NCBI RefSeq assembly: GCF_003584645.1
Contig: NZ_AP017928.1
Span: forward strand, 4,219,501 to 4,283,500
DNA length: 64,000 bases
Source of the DNA: Methylocaldum marinum
Lineage (GTDB): Bacteria > Pseudomonadota > Gammaproteobacteria > Methylococcales > Methylococcaceae
Reading direction: 5' to 3'
The first letter of the stretch is position 1, and each line of letters starts with the position of its first letter. This document shows, piece after piece, positions 27,580-35,513 of this stretch. Made by a program: the position numbers and the translations under genes. The notes under the pieces were generated by a model. The model was not told the DNA's origin, searched no databases, and worked only from the letters and a program-made list of their open reading frames with translations.

Positions 27580-29222
27580 TTACTTGTTTATGCCGTCTTT
27601 CAGAATCGTAACGAATTTTCCCTCAGGTGTTGCCACCAAAACGTCACGCCCTTGGATCATAAAGTTGACAGGCCCTCTGTCGCCATTAGCGCCTTGCCCT
27701 CTAAAAGTACCAGGGACTACTCTATCTGGGTTATTCGCTATGTCACTGATACGATCGATCACTCGCTGCCGATCAGCTGCATTCGCAGGGTTGCCACCAA
27801 AATCTCTAACGTGCTTCCCAAGCTTTTTCCCGAGCTGGCTTTCGCCAATACTAATTGCATTTTTTGTAACATTCTTCACCGTTCCGGCCAATCCTCCGGC
27901 CGGCAGCATGGCCGAGATCAGCTCATCGGTTGCCTCCCGATCGCCTTTCGCCACCCGGTCCAGGACTTCGAACTGCCGGTCGAGGTTGTTCGCGAGGTGC
28001 TGAACGGGATCGTTGACCAGCGATCGCAGCTGTTCACTCAGGTTTTCCGCGATGCTCGCGGCCTCGCCGCCAAGCACTCCCAATAGATCGCTCCCCGTGC
28101 CGGCAGCCTCGTCCACGTTGAGGTCAACCCGGTCGGAGCCGACGATCCGGACATACACGCCGTTCACCGAAATATGGCCGTCCTTGTCCATCTGCAAGGT
28201 GCTGTTCCCCACTTTCAGGGTAATGCTCTCCGCCGCCTCGAGATAGAGATGCCCGGACTGGACCACGTTGCTCTGGTTGCCCTCGGTGACGATCAGCTGC
28301 AGGTCCTTGCGGATGGTCTCGGTGTGATGGCCGTCGACCTGGATGGTCCGGTCCGCCATCACGTGCTGGGTGTCGTTGTTGCGCACCGTGGTGCTCATGT
28401 CCTTCTGCGAATGGAGGACGATCTTCTCCTCGCCGGCCCGGTCGTGGATCACCATCTCGCAATAACCGTTGCCGCCCGGCGTGGAGTTGCTCTTGAAGCC
28501 CATCATGTGGGCCGCGGCCGGCAAGGGATACGGCAGCCGCTGCTGGGCGTTGTACACCCGCCCGGTGATGAGGGGCTGGTCGGGGTCGCCTTCCAGGAAA
28601 TCGACGATGACTTCCTGGCCGATCCGGGGGATCGCTACCGTGCCCCAGCCCTGGCCCGCCCAGGGCTGCGATACCCGGAGCCAGCACGAGCTGTTCTCGT
28701 TCCGCTGCCCTTCCCGGTCCCAGTGGAACTGGACCTTCACCCGGCCATGGCGGTCGGTGTAGATCTCCTCGCCCGGGGGGCCCACCACCACCGCGGTCTG
28801 CGGCCCCTGGACGAAAGGCTTCCGGGTCTTGCGCGGCGGCCGGTAGGGCTGGCGGCTGTCGAGGGCGGTCAGGGTGCAGTGGAATGCGTCCCCTTCGAGG
28901 ACGGAACCGCCCGACAGGTACGCATCGCTTTGCAGCCGATAGGTGGCGGCGACGATCAGGTATTCGCGGTTCTGATCGGCGCGGGGGTAATCGGTCAGGT
29001 TGAACAGCGCGCCGCAGCTCAGGCCGCGGGCATTGCCCTCGGCCCGGGCCTGTTCGTGCCGGGCGTGGAAGGCTTCGAGACGGGTGCGGGCGTAATGCTC
29101 GCCGTGCTCGGGCTGGGCATAGCGGCCCGGGTAGTCGAACACTTCCCATTCGGCCTGGGCATGAGGGCGCGGCTGCCGGTGCTTGACCTTGAGGTCCGCC
29201 CGGGGCTTGGTGAAGTCATCAT
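27580..29222 (-). pseudogene. vgrG: vgrG, 3' part: spike and toxin-like tail
   Basis: C-terminal two thirds of a type VI secretion spike protein. From the insertion point it reads DFTKPRADLKVKH, then the gp5/OB-like region (VVVGPPGEEIYTDRHGRVKV, RVSQPWAGQGWGTVAIPRIG), the Vgr C-terminal segment (GYCEMVIHDRAGEEKIVLHS) and the repetitive spike. After about residue 340 of this part an extension of some 180 residues begins (LGGEAASIAENLSEQL), ending with a compact tail GKFVTILKDGINK. That tail looks like the end of a small polymorphic toxin, family not assigned. IS66 copy 2 replaced the last ten codons; without it the protein would end GINNTSVQNALKAL. The 5' part is cut off by the 235-bp element, though an internal ATG at 29142 is possible. 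Confidence 0.85.
27584..27591. repeat. IS66 copy 2 target-site duplication, right
   Basis: TTGTTTAT immediately after the element, matching 25222-25229. These eight bases encode part of the vgrG tail (minus-strand codons for Ile-Asn). Confidence 0.95.
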
Positions 29223-29457
29223 CCTGGAAACGGCAGTTGACCGCTTAGATGGCGTAGAAACGCCGCATGGATTACGAGCACCGTCCCTTCTAGCGAGGTC
29301 ACTGCTTGGGTGAAGCCGCTACGTACCCGATTGCACGGCGGGCGGGCCACCTGGCGGCGTTGCTCCTTCTTGCGGGAGATTACCCCGCGGCGGCGTCGCG
29401 CCTTGCCAGCCGACCCGCCCGCCGCACACTCGAGCACGTCCAACTGCCGTTTCCAGG
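29223..29457. mobile_element. 235-bp miniature inverted-repeat element inside vgrG
   Basis: The ends are perfect 17-bp inverted repeats, CCTGGAAACGGCAGTTG at 29223-29239 and its complement at 29441-29457. They are flanked by 5-bp direct repeats ATCAT (29218-29222 and 29458-29462). No transposase frame fits inside, so it is a non-autonomous element moved by another transposase. Insertion adds 240 bp, which keeps the vgrG frame, but the element brings in stop codons. Removing it and one ATCAT restores YVLTDDDFTKPRAD. Confidence 0.92.
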
Positions 29458-30168
29458 ATCATCGGTGAGGACGTACCGGCCCGGCTGGATTGCACGGGCG
29501 AACGACCAGGCGTACAGGTGATCGCGCTCGCGCCGGACGCTGTTGTTCGGTTCGAAGTAGGGGATGGATTCGTAGCCGGGCATCTTCGGGTGGGCGGCGG
29601 CGGCATCGGCCAGGATCAGGGTGTGCTTGCCCCGGGTGTGCTCGAAGAAATAGTAGAGGCCTTCTTCTTCCATGAGCCGGCTGACGAAGTTGAAGTCGGA
29701 TTCGCGGTATTGGACGCAGTAGTCCCGCAGCGGATAGGTGCGGGTGAGGCGCGCTTCGAAATCGGTGAAGCCGTGGTCGCGAAACACCTTGACGATGATG
29801 TCGGGGGCGGTTTTCTTTTGGAAGATGCGGCAGTTCGCGGTGCGGGTGAGCAGCCAGAGCCAGGGTCTCAAGGTGACCCGGTAATGGACCAGGGTGCGCC
29901 GTTCGTCCTCGGTGGCGCCGAGCTGGGCGAAGCGGCAGACGACGCCGTTGAAATAGCGGACGCTGTCGTCGGGGAGGGTCAGGGCGACATCCAGGCGGTC
30001 GCCGAGGAGCTGGTCCGGGTTGAGGCTGCCGGCGGTGCTGAGGAGATCCAGTTCATAGCTGAACAGGCCGCCCAGGCGTTCCCGGCCGGTCATGTCGTGA
30101 AACAGCAAAACGTCCGGGCCGAGCGGGGAATAAACCTTGATCAGTCGTGTTCCTTGGATGTATGTCAT
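29458..30168 (-). pseudogene. vgrG: vgrG, 5' part: gp27-like base domain
   Basis: The first 237 codons of vgrG, starting at the ATG of MTYIQGTRLIKVYSPLG. This is the gp27-like base: LFSYELDLLS, RYFNGVVCRFAQL, the family signature RTYPLRDYCVQYRESDFNFVSRLMEEEGLYYFFEH (split for length: RDYCVQYRESDFNF, then LMEEEGLYYFF) and HLYAWSFARAIQPGRYVLTD. Translation then enters the miniature element and stops at 29380. VgrG trimers form the tip of the type VI secretion tube; no other T6SS genes lie in the window, so this is an orphan vgrG locus carrying an effector tail. Confidence in the family is very high; as it stands the gene cannot make a full protein. Confidence 0.9.
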
Positions 30169-30459
30169 GGGCGCTGTTTGGTCCTGAGCCGATGTTTCGG
30201 GCGAGTTCGCTACAGTTGGGATTTCAGTCCACCGGGAAGGAGGCCCGGCGTCCCCGATGCGCTGCAGCCGAGGATAGGAAGTGGCGTCCTGCGTGGATCG
30301 TTCTTGTTAGGTAACGCTTAAGGCTAGCCGAGAATTGTGCGGACGCGGTTCGAAAAAAGTAAATTTTGGGTTACTTTTTGGTTGGGATGCCGGGATGGGG
30401 CAACGAGGGTTCGGCTTTCGCCCTGGTGCAAGTGGCCATTCAGACTCTCCGTGAAACTA
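30169..30459. other. gap without recognisable gene
   Basis: About 290 bp between vgrG and the bestrophin gene. It should carry the vgrG promoter near its left end. It contains a TTAGGTAACGCTTAAG stretch and an A/T-rich part near 30355-30380; I see no gene, repeat or hairpin worth marking. Confidence 0.4.
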
Positions 30460-31353
30460 TCAGCGCGCCGAAGCCCGGGATCTCCGGACGCTGTCATTCG
30501 AGGCGTCCGCGCCGGCGCTTGGCCACTTTTTCAGCAAGATGTCGCCGACATTCGCGGCGATCATTGTTGCGAGATCTTCGGTGGGAAGGTCATTGGCAGC
30601 GTCGCCGAAGGGATCCTCGATTTCCTCCGCGATCAGTTCGAGGCTGGCCAGGACGAAGAATACGAAGGTGGTGAACAAAACGGTCCAGTAGCCGAATTCG
30701 TGCGCGAAGCAGAACGGCATGGTGACGATATAGACGAAGATGAATTTCTTGATGAACAGGCTGTAGGAATAGGGAATCGGCGTCTTTTTGATGCGTTCGC
30801 AGGCGCCGCAGATCTCGGTCAGCGAGGTAAGCTCGTGGTTCAGGTTAAGAGAATGTACCGCGGCGAGATGCCCTTCCCGGTGCAGGCGGTCGATTTCTCT
30901 CCACAGGCTGGCGGCGATAAAATTCGGTCTGTGCGTGCCGCCCGGCTGCGGTGAGCCATCGCGAAGATGCTCGTGGAGTACCGCGGCATACGCGGCGAGA
31001 TGCTTGGCGATGATCGGTCTGGATGAATGGTCCGGTCGGAGAAAGGCGTTGCATTTCAGTGCCAGACTGCGGGTCGTGTTGACCAGGGCGCCCCACTGCC
31101 GCCGGCCTTCCCACCAGCGTTCGTAAGCGGTGTTGGTGCGAAACACCAGGAGCAGCGAGATGACGAAGCCCAGAAGGGAGTGGACGAGATTGGTGCCCTT
31201 GAGTTCGTCCGGCAGCAGGTCGTGATCGATGAAGGCGACTGCGGCGCTGAACGAGGCCACCGAAACCATGGCCGGCAACAGCCTTCTGAAGGTATCGCTC
31301 TTATGGAATTTGAAGATGAGACCCCACCATGATTTGGGATTGTAATTGATCAC
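30460..31353 (-). CDS. bestrophin-like (UPF0187) membrane channel protein
   Basis: 297 residues. Starts MINYNPKSWWGLIFKFHKSD, typical of the bacterial bestrophin family. It has hydrophobic segments around residues 28-46, 58-76, 205-225 and 228-250. The conserved block after the second segment, FRTNTAYERWWEGRRQWGAL, and the acidic motif ELIAEEIEDPFGDAANDLP (the calcium-clasp-like region of eukaryotic relatives) are present. Bacterial members are pentameric channels of the inner membrane, some sodium-selective; ion and role here are unknown. Single gene with its own upstream region; divergent from YbdD. Confidence 0.88.
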   Translation of the reverse strand: MINYNPKSWWGLIFKFHKSDTFRRLLPAMVSVASFSAAVAFIDHDLLPDELKGTNLVHSLLGFVISLLLVFRTNTAYERWWEGRRQWGALVNTTRSLALKCNAFLRPDHSSRPIIAKHLAAYAAVLHEHLRDGSPQPGGTHRPNFIAASLWREIDRLHREGHLAAVHSLNLNHELTSLTEICGACERIKKTPIPYSYSLFIKKFIFVYIVTMPFCFAHEFGYWTVLFTTFVFFVLASLELIAEEIEDPFGDAANDLPTEDLATMIAANVGDILLKKWPSAGADASNDSVRRSRASAR

Positions 31354-31410
31354 GCCGGGCTCCTGGGCTGGTTTCGACCTTGGAAGTGAAGCTTATTACT
31401 GGATTATAGA

Positions 31411-31596
31411 ATGCTGAAAACAGTCAAGACGCTATGGTATCTGCTACGGGAAATGAGCGGCGACGATGCCTACGAAAAGTATCTGGCGCATTGGCGGACT
31501 CACCACGCGGGTGAGGGCGGGACGCCCTTGAACCGCAAGGAGTTCTTCGATGCCGAACTGCGGCGGCGGTGGAGCGGCGTCAAGCGCTGTTGCTGA
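31411..31596 (+). CDS. YbdD/YjiX family small protein
   Basis: 61 residues: LREMSGDDAYEKYLAHWR, then the acceptor block LNRKEFFDAELRRRW and the characteristic C-terminal CC. It matches the DUF466 (YbdD/YjiX) family, usually encoded directly after the peptide/pyruvate transporters CstA or BtsT. No transporter gene is present here, so it is a stand-alone copy. Function of the family is unknown. Right after the stop is a perfect palindrome GCGGGA-CGCACA-TCCCGC that may end the transcript. Confidence 0.8.
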   Translation: MLKTVKTLWYLLREMSGDDAYEKYLAHWRTHHAGEGGTPLNRKEFFDAELRRRWSGVKRCC

Positions 31597-31653
31597 GCGG
31601 GACGCACATCCCGCCTACGGAGTCATCGGCGGGATGGCGCAACAGAGGGGGGA

Positions 31654-31914
31654 TTACAGGCGGCTCTTGATCCGTTCGTAGGCGCTCTTGATTTCTTCAC
31701 CGAGCATTTTCACGCTGGTCAAGACATCTTCCGATGCGTCTTTGGCTTCGTCGGCGACTCCGGCGAGTCTGCTTTTGAATTCCTCCAATTTTTCTTCCGT
31801 TTTCTGCCATTCTTCCTGGGCTTCGAGTTTCGCCAGGTTGATCTGCACTCGCAATTCATCCCGCTGCTGAATCAAGCCGTCCCGAAATTTTTCCAATTCG
31901 TCTTGAATGTTCAT
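31654..31914 (-). CDS. small coiled-coil protein
   Basis: 86 residues from the ATG giving MNIQDELEKFRDG; longer upstream readings lack support. Almost entirely helical and charged with clear heptads (LIQQRDELRVQINLAKLEAQ, EEKLEEFKSRLAGV). No signal peptide. It resembles small stress-related coiled-coil proteins with alternating Lys and Glu, but I cannot assign a family. Preceded by AAAC and a weak ribosome site; single gene. Confidence 0.6.
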   Translation of the reverse strand: MNIQDELEKFRDGLIQQRDELRVQINLAKLEAQEEWQKTEEKLEEFKSRLAGVADEAKDASEDVLTSVKMLGEEIKSAYERIKSRL

Positions 31915-32248
31915 GATGTTTTCCTCGATGTTGGTTCGCCATGCCCTCGCGGATACAAGGCCTCCTCCGATGTTCCTGGTTTCACTCAAACGGCGCGTAT
32001 TGCGAGGATTCGTAACAGCAAGCTGTACCATCAATCATGGTAACAATCCCGAGCGGATTTCTACCAGTATGATTTCAAGCCGGAATGCAAGTTTATCGAT
32101 TCGGTGAGACTGCGGCGGATTTCAAATCGCCGGCCCGGTCTTTGCCGAAAGCGCGCGGCGGGCAAAAGCCCGGAAAGACGCCGAGTTTCGTTCCTCGACA
32201 AGGCTTATCCGGTTCGGCTCGCGCGATGCTCGCTCGGGTCTTATTCCC

Positions 32249-32385
32249 TTCGGCATTCGAGTGAACATTGATCGGATGGGTAGAGCGAAGCGAAACCCAT
32301 CGATGGCGGGTAAGCCCTTCGACGGCGCTCAGGACAGGCCCTTCGACAGGCTCCGCGTAGCCCACCCTACGAAAATGAATTCCTT
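32249..32385. repeat. dispersed intergenic repeat, family 1, copy D (inverted, internal deletion)
   Basis: Starts TTCGGCATTCGAGTGAACAT and ends AGCCCACCCTACGAAAATGA, i.e. both ends of the family in reverse orientation with the central 90 bp missing. Lies between two minus-strand genes. The 32035-32248 stretch before it shows nothing recognisable. Confidence 0.8.
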
Positions 32386-32410
32386 TTCATATCTACCGTA
32401 CGGGCACTCG

Positions 32411-32484
32411 CGAGGTCGGGAATCCTTTCCCGACGCCGCGGCCGAGTTGAGCGCCTGCGTCGGCAAGGGATTGCCGACCTACGA
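32411..32484. repeat. REP-like palindromes
   Basis: Two hairpin units: GGTCGGGAATCCTTTCCCGAC at 32414-32434 (21 bases with self-complementary arms GTCGGGAA/TTCCCGAC) and CGTCGGCAAGGGATTGCCGA with CCTACGA at 32458-32484. They overlap the 3' end of the zinc-ribbon gene and probably mark the end of its operon. Confidence 0.7.
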
Positions 32485-32778
32485 AGGCTCTTGCGATGCT
32501 CTTTCGGGGCTCGCGTACGGGGGGGGCGCTCTTTCGAATCCGCGGGTTTCCAAAAATCCCTGCAGCAGTTGGGCCAGGAGCGAGCGTTTGAGGTGCAGGG
32601 ATTGTTCCAGCGCTTGCCGAGCTAGGGCGGCGTCGCCCTCGCCGAGCCGGGCGACCGCCTGGCGCAGCTTCGCGCACGCCTGTGCCTCGGCGGCTAGCGG
32701 GAGACTCAGATCGGTCCGGCAGCGGGCGCACACCGGGTCCTCCCGCAGCCGGGCCTGACAGGTGGGACAGCGCTCCAT
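32479..32778 (-). CDS. zinc-ribbon protein at the end of the Hsp70 operon
   Basis: 99 residues. An N-terminal zinc ribbon MERCPTCQARLREDPVCARC with two C-x-x-C knuckles (C4, C7, C17, C20) is followed by a helical part rich in Leu/Ala (ALARQALEQSLHLKRSLLAQ). It starts at the stop of the Hsp70 gene (shared base), so it is the last gene of that operon. Likely a cytosolic accessory or substrate-recruiting factor; family unknown. The C-terminal 15 residues lie in the REP-like repeat region and may not be native. Confidence 0.65.
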   Translation of the reverse strand: MERCPTCQARLREDPVCARCRTDLSLPLAAEAQACAKLRQAVARLGEGDAALARQALEQSLHLKRSLLAQLLQGFLETRGFERAPPPYASPERASQEPS

Positions 32779-34535
32779 CAGGATTCGAGATAATAGAGAA
32801 TGTCGGCGAGACGCTCCACGGCCGCTTCCACTGCCTGAAAATCGCCCTTGGCGATACCGTCCCTGATCTCTTCGATGAGGTCGATCATGTCCTCGCGGTC
32901 TTCCTCGGACGCCTTGTCCAGCAGGCGTTCCGCTTTCTCCACCAGTGCCCGGGCGGTGACTTCGGTGTGCTGCTGTTCCTTGACCTCGCTCTGCCCCAAT
33001 GCGGCGACGGCGCCTACCGCCTTCCCGAACAGGGCGTCGATGCGGGCTTTGGCTTCGCCCATTTCTTCGTCCTGGAACCGGGCGATGGCATTATTGATGG
33101 TGATGGATTTGGAAAGACCGGTGTCCTTCTCCCGCGCCGAAACGTGCAGGATGCCGTTCAGATCGAGATCGAGGCTCACCGTGATGGTATTGCCCGCGGG
33201 CACGTTGCGCAGACCCTTGATCCTGAATTCGCCGATCTCGATGTTGTTCAGGGCATCCACATTTTCGCCCTGGTAGATCCGGACATCCACCTCCTGCTGG
33301 CCGTCGTAGCTGGTGAAAAAGGCTTCGGTCTTGCTGACCGGCAGCGGGGTGTTCTTGCGGATAATGGGCACATAGACGTAGGGGTAGAATTCGCCGTCGA
33401 GTTCGCCTATGGCGGAGGTGCCGTAGGTGTAGGGGGTGATGTCGACCAATACCGAGGCTACCGATTCTCCCGCGATCATTCCGGCCTGGATGGCCGCGCC
33501 CGTGGCGACGCAAAGATCGGGATCGATGTTCCGGTGCGGTTCCTTGCGGAACTCGGCGAACAGCCGCTCGCTGACGACGGGTGTGCGGGTGCTGCCGCCC
33601 ACCAGCAGGATTTCGTCGATGTCTGAGGCGGTCAGGTTGGCGCCGCGCAGGGCGATATGCACCGCTTCCAGGGTTTCGTCGATATAGCCGGCGATCATCT
33701 GCTCGTACTCGTAGCGGGACAGTTCCAGCGACAAATGCATGGGCGTCCCTTCCTTCTCGAACAGATATTCTTCCTCGATGCGCACGAACGGCTGGTCGGA
33801 CAGGCTGCACTTGGCGCTTTCGGCGACCCGGTTGATACGCGCCATGATCTGCCGCGACTCGGTGATGTCGAAATCGTGCTCACGCTTGATGTGCTCGACC
33901 AGATGATCGACGATGCGGGCGTCGAAATCATCCCCGCCCAGCCGGTTATTGCCGTGGCTGGCCAAGACTTCCACCACCTCGTCCTCGATGCTCACCACCG
34001 ACACGTCGAAGGTGCCTCCGCCCAGGTCGTATACCAGAATGCGCTTGCGGGTGTTGGTTTTGGCCTCGTAAGCCAGTGCCGCCGCGGTCGGTTCATTGAT
34101 GATACGCACGACCTCGAGACCGGCGATTTCCCCGGCTTCCCGGGTAGCCTGGCGCTGGGCGTCGGAAAAATAGGCGGGGACGGTGATCACCGCCTTTTGC
34201 ACGCTGCGCCCGAGGTAGTCCTCGGCGACGGACTTGAGCCGCTTGAGGATGATGGCGGAGATTTCCTGCGGGCTGAAGTGGTGGTCCGCGAGCTCCACCT
34301 TGAGATCCTCGCCCATGTGGCGCTTGATCGACTTGACCGTGCGCTCCGGGTAGAGGATGTATTGATTGCGGGCCGGTTCGCCCACCAGGACGTCGCCGTG
34401 CTCGCCGATGCCGACGAAGGACGGCAGGATCTTGCGCCCTTCCCGATCGGGGATGACGGTAACCTTGCCTTTCTCCAGTATGGCCACTTCCGAGTTGGTC
34501 GTACCGAGATCGATACCGATGATGATGTCGTTCAT
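32778..34535 (-). CDS. hscC: HscC/DnaK-type Hsp70 chaperone
   Basis: 585 residues from the ATG at 34535; the open frame continues upstream only as a shadow. Nucleotide-binding signatures: IIGIDLGTTNSEVAI at residues 4-18, VYDLGGGTFDVSVVSI near 190, and ILLVGGSTRTP near 330. The substrate domain follows (ITPYTYGTSAIGELDG). The C-terminal lid is short, with no EEVD-like tail, and ends LADILYYLES. Length and the TYG in place of the usual SLG in the linker-proximal strand fit the HscC branch of Hsp70. It should fold or hold client proteins using ATP. Overlaps the GrpE-like gene by 4 bp. Confidence 0.85.
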   Translation of the reverse strand: MNDIIIGIDLGTTNSEVAILEKGKVTVIPDREGRKILPSFVGIGEHGDVLVGEPARNQYILYPERTVKSIKRHMGEDLKVELADHHFSPQEISAIILKRLKSVAEDYLGRSVQKAVITVPAYFSDAQRQATREAGEIAGLEVVRIINEPTAAALAYEAKTNTRKRILVYDLGGGTFDVSVVSIEDEVVEVLASHGNNRLGGDDFDARIVDHLVEHIKREHDFDITESRQIMARINRVAESAKCSLSDQPFVRIEEEYLFEKEGTPMHLSLELSRYEYEQMIAGYIDETLEAVHIALRGANLTASDIDEILLVGGSTRTPVVSERLFAEFRKEPHRNIDPDLCVATGAAIQAGMIAGESVASVLVDITPYTYGTSAIGELDGEFYPYVYVPIIRKNTPLPVSKTEAFFTSYDGQQEVDVRIYQGENVDALNNIEIGEFRIKGLRNVPAGNTITVSLDLDLNGILHVSAREKDTGLSKSITINNAIARFQDEEMGEAKARIDALFGKAVGAVAALGQSEVKEQQHTEVTARALVEKAERLLDKASEEDREDMIDLIEEIRDGIAKGDFQAVEAAVERLADILYYLES

Positions 34536-35182
34536 AATTTGTTGGCCCTGACTTCCGCTAAACGTAAGACTTCGTCGCCCCACAGAAATCCCTTGCGAAG
34601 TTCTGCCGTGACGACACCATTTTCCAGTTTCGGCTGCCGGTCCAGTTCCAGCACTTTCATGCTGTGGGGGTCGACCGGCAGACCCATGACTTCGATCGGC
34701 CGGATTTCGTGGCGCGCCAGGATTTCCTCCAGCCGCCTGAGGCTCATGCCTTGTCCTTCGCGTATGCTCTCGATGAAGCGACGGTCTTCCCGGCGTGACT
34801 TGATGCGAAACCAGCCCTTGACCGGACGGTAGTTGCGCAAGGCATCGAGGCCGGCGGAGAGCCGGTCGTGCAGATCGAGAAGATCCAGCAGCGCGGGACG
34901 CAGGGTGTCGCGGCGGAGAGTGGAAAATTCGCCCTGAAATCGCTCCACGGTCCGGCTCAGATTCTCCTGGCTGTTCCGGAGCCATTCGTGCGCCTCGCCG
35001 ATGGTGTCGAGGGCGGTGCGGAACTGGCGGGATTCGGTCCGGACCTCGGTCCGGAGCGCCGCCAGCTCGCCGAACAGGGAGAACAGGTCGGTCTGCCCGG
35101 TCTCTTCCTCGACTACCGTAGTCGCATCCAGGTACTGCCGGAATTCTTCCAGTAGACGGGTTTTGTCGGTCTCATCCATCAC
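34532..35182 (-). CDS. GrpE-like nucleotide exchange factor
   Basis: 216 residues. A long N-terminal coil (about residues 30-100, LAALRTEVRTESRQFRTALD) and a middle helix pair LLDLLDLHDRLSAGLDALRN lead to a small beta domain with IEVMGLPVDPHSMKVLELDR and VVTAELRKGFLWGDEVLRLAEV. This is the GrpE architecture and the KGF/Y-W-G-D-x-V-L-R end motif. It should release ADP from the Hsp70 encoded immediately after it. Overlaps both neighbours by 4 bp (ATGA), so the three genes are translationally coupled. A second, canonical GrpE presumably exists elsewhere. Confidence 0.82.
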   Translation of the reverse strand: MMDETDKTRLLEEFRQYLDATTVVEEETGQTDLFSLFGELAALRTEVRTESRQFRTALDTIGEAHEWLRNSQENLSRTVERFQGEFSTLRRDTLRPALLDLLDLHDRLSAGLDALRNYRPVKGWFRIKSRREDRRFIESIREGQGMSLRRLEEILARHEIRPIEVMGLPVDPHSMKVLELDRQPKLENGVVTAELRKGFLWGDEVLRLAEVRANKL

Positions 35183-35505
35183 GAATCGGTACCCGTCCCG
35201 GACAGGTGTTCCGCCAGGCCGTCGGTGAGCGCCCCGATCAGGGTGCCGGCATCCGGCCTGCCGGGGCGGCCCGGTTTCAGCGCCTGGCGCAACAGGACGG
35301 AAATTTCGGGTTTTTCCCTATGGAACAGCCGGTATTCGCGGCGCTTCTTGTCGGTCTCGATGTGCTCGTAAGCCGCGCGGATGCGCCGGAACGCTTCGGC
35401 ATTCTGCTCCGGCGGGAATTCCCGGACCTTGCGCAGATATGCCTTCTTGATCGCCTCGTCGCCGGCGTCTTCCTCGACTTCCAGGACTTCGTAAGGGGTT
35501 TTCAT
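35179..35505 (-). CDS. J-domain-like protein with a PPE in place of HPD
   Basis: 108 residues. The first 65 follow the J-domain pattern: YEVLEVEEDAGDEAIKKAYL (helices I-II), then FRRIRAAYEHIETDKKRREY (helix III). The invariant HPD tripeptide between helices II and III is replaced: the chain reads VREFPPEQNAEAF. HPD is what triggers Hsp70 ATP hydrolysis in ordinary J proteins, so this one either uses a dedicated interface with its operon Hsp70 or is only an adaptor. The C-terminal 40 residues are Gly/Pro-rich and not assigned. Overlaps the GrpE-like gene by 4 bp. Confidence 0.78.
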   Translation of the reverse strand: MKTPYEVLEVEEDAGDEAIKKAYLRKVREFPPEQNAEAFRRIRAAYEHIETDKKRREYRLFHREKPEISVLLRQALKPGRPGRPDAGTLIGALTDGLAEHLSGTGTDS

Positions 35506-35513
35506 GAGTTCTC

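Larger units (their letters stand above)
25230..27583 (+). mobile_element. IS66 family element, copy 2
   Basis: 2354 bp, starting GTAAGCGTCCGG and ending GCGGACGCTTAC, flanked by perfect 8-bp direct repeats TTGTTTAT. It carries complete tnpA, tnpB and tnpC. It is inserted in the last codons of the vgrG toxin region and supplies that frame's new stop codon (TAA from its own GTAAGC end). It is inverted relative to copy 1. The intact duplication and open frames point to a recent insertion. Confidence 0.95.

Noticed and set aside
20233..27583. The two inverted IS66 copies as a composite transposon
   Set aside because: Copy 2 has its own perfect 8-bp duplication on both sides, and the outer flanks (GGAAATAC and TTGTTTAT) do not match, so the copies inserted independently.
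30337..30954. 205-codon plus-strand frame in the bestrophin region
   Set aside because: It overlaps the bestrophin gene antisense and has no family features; shadow.
31411..31596. YbdD as a selenoprotein
   Set aside because: Some databases label the family that way, but the frame has an ordinary stop after CC and no in-frame UGA or SECIS-like structure is evident.
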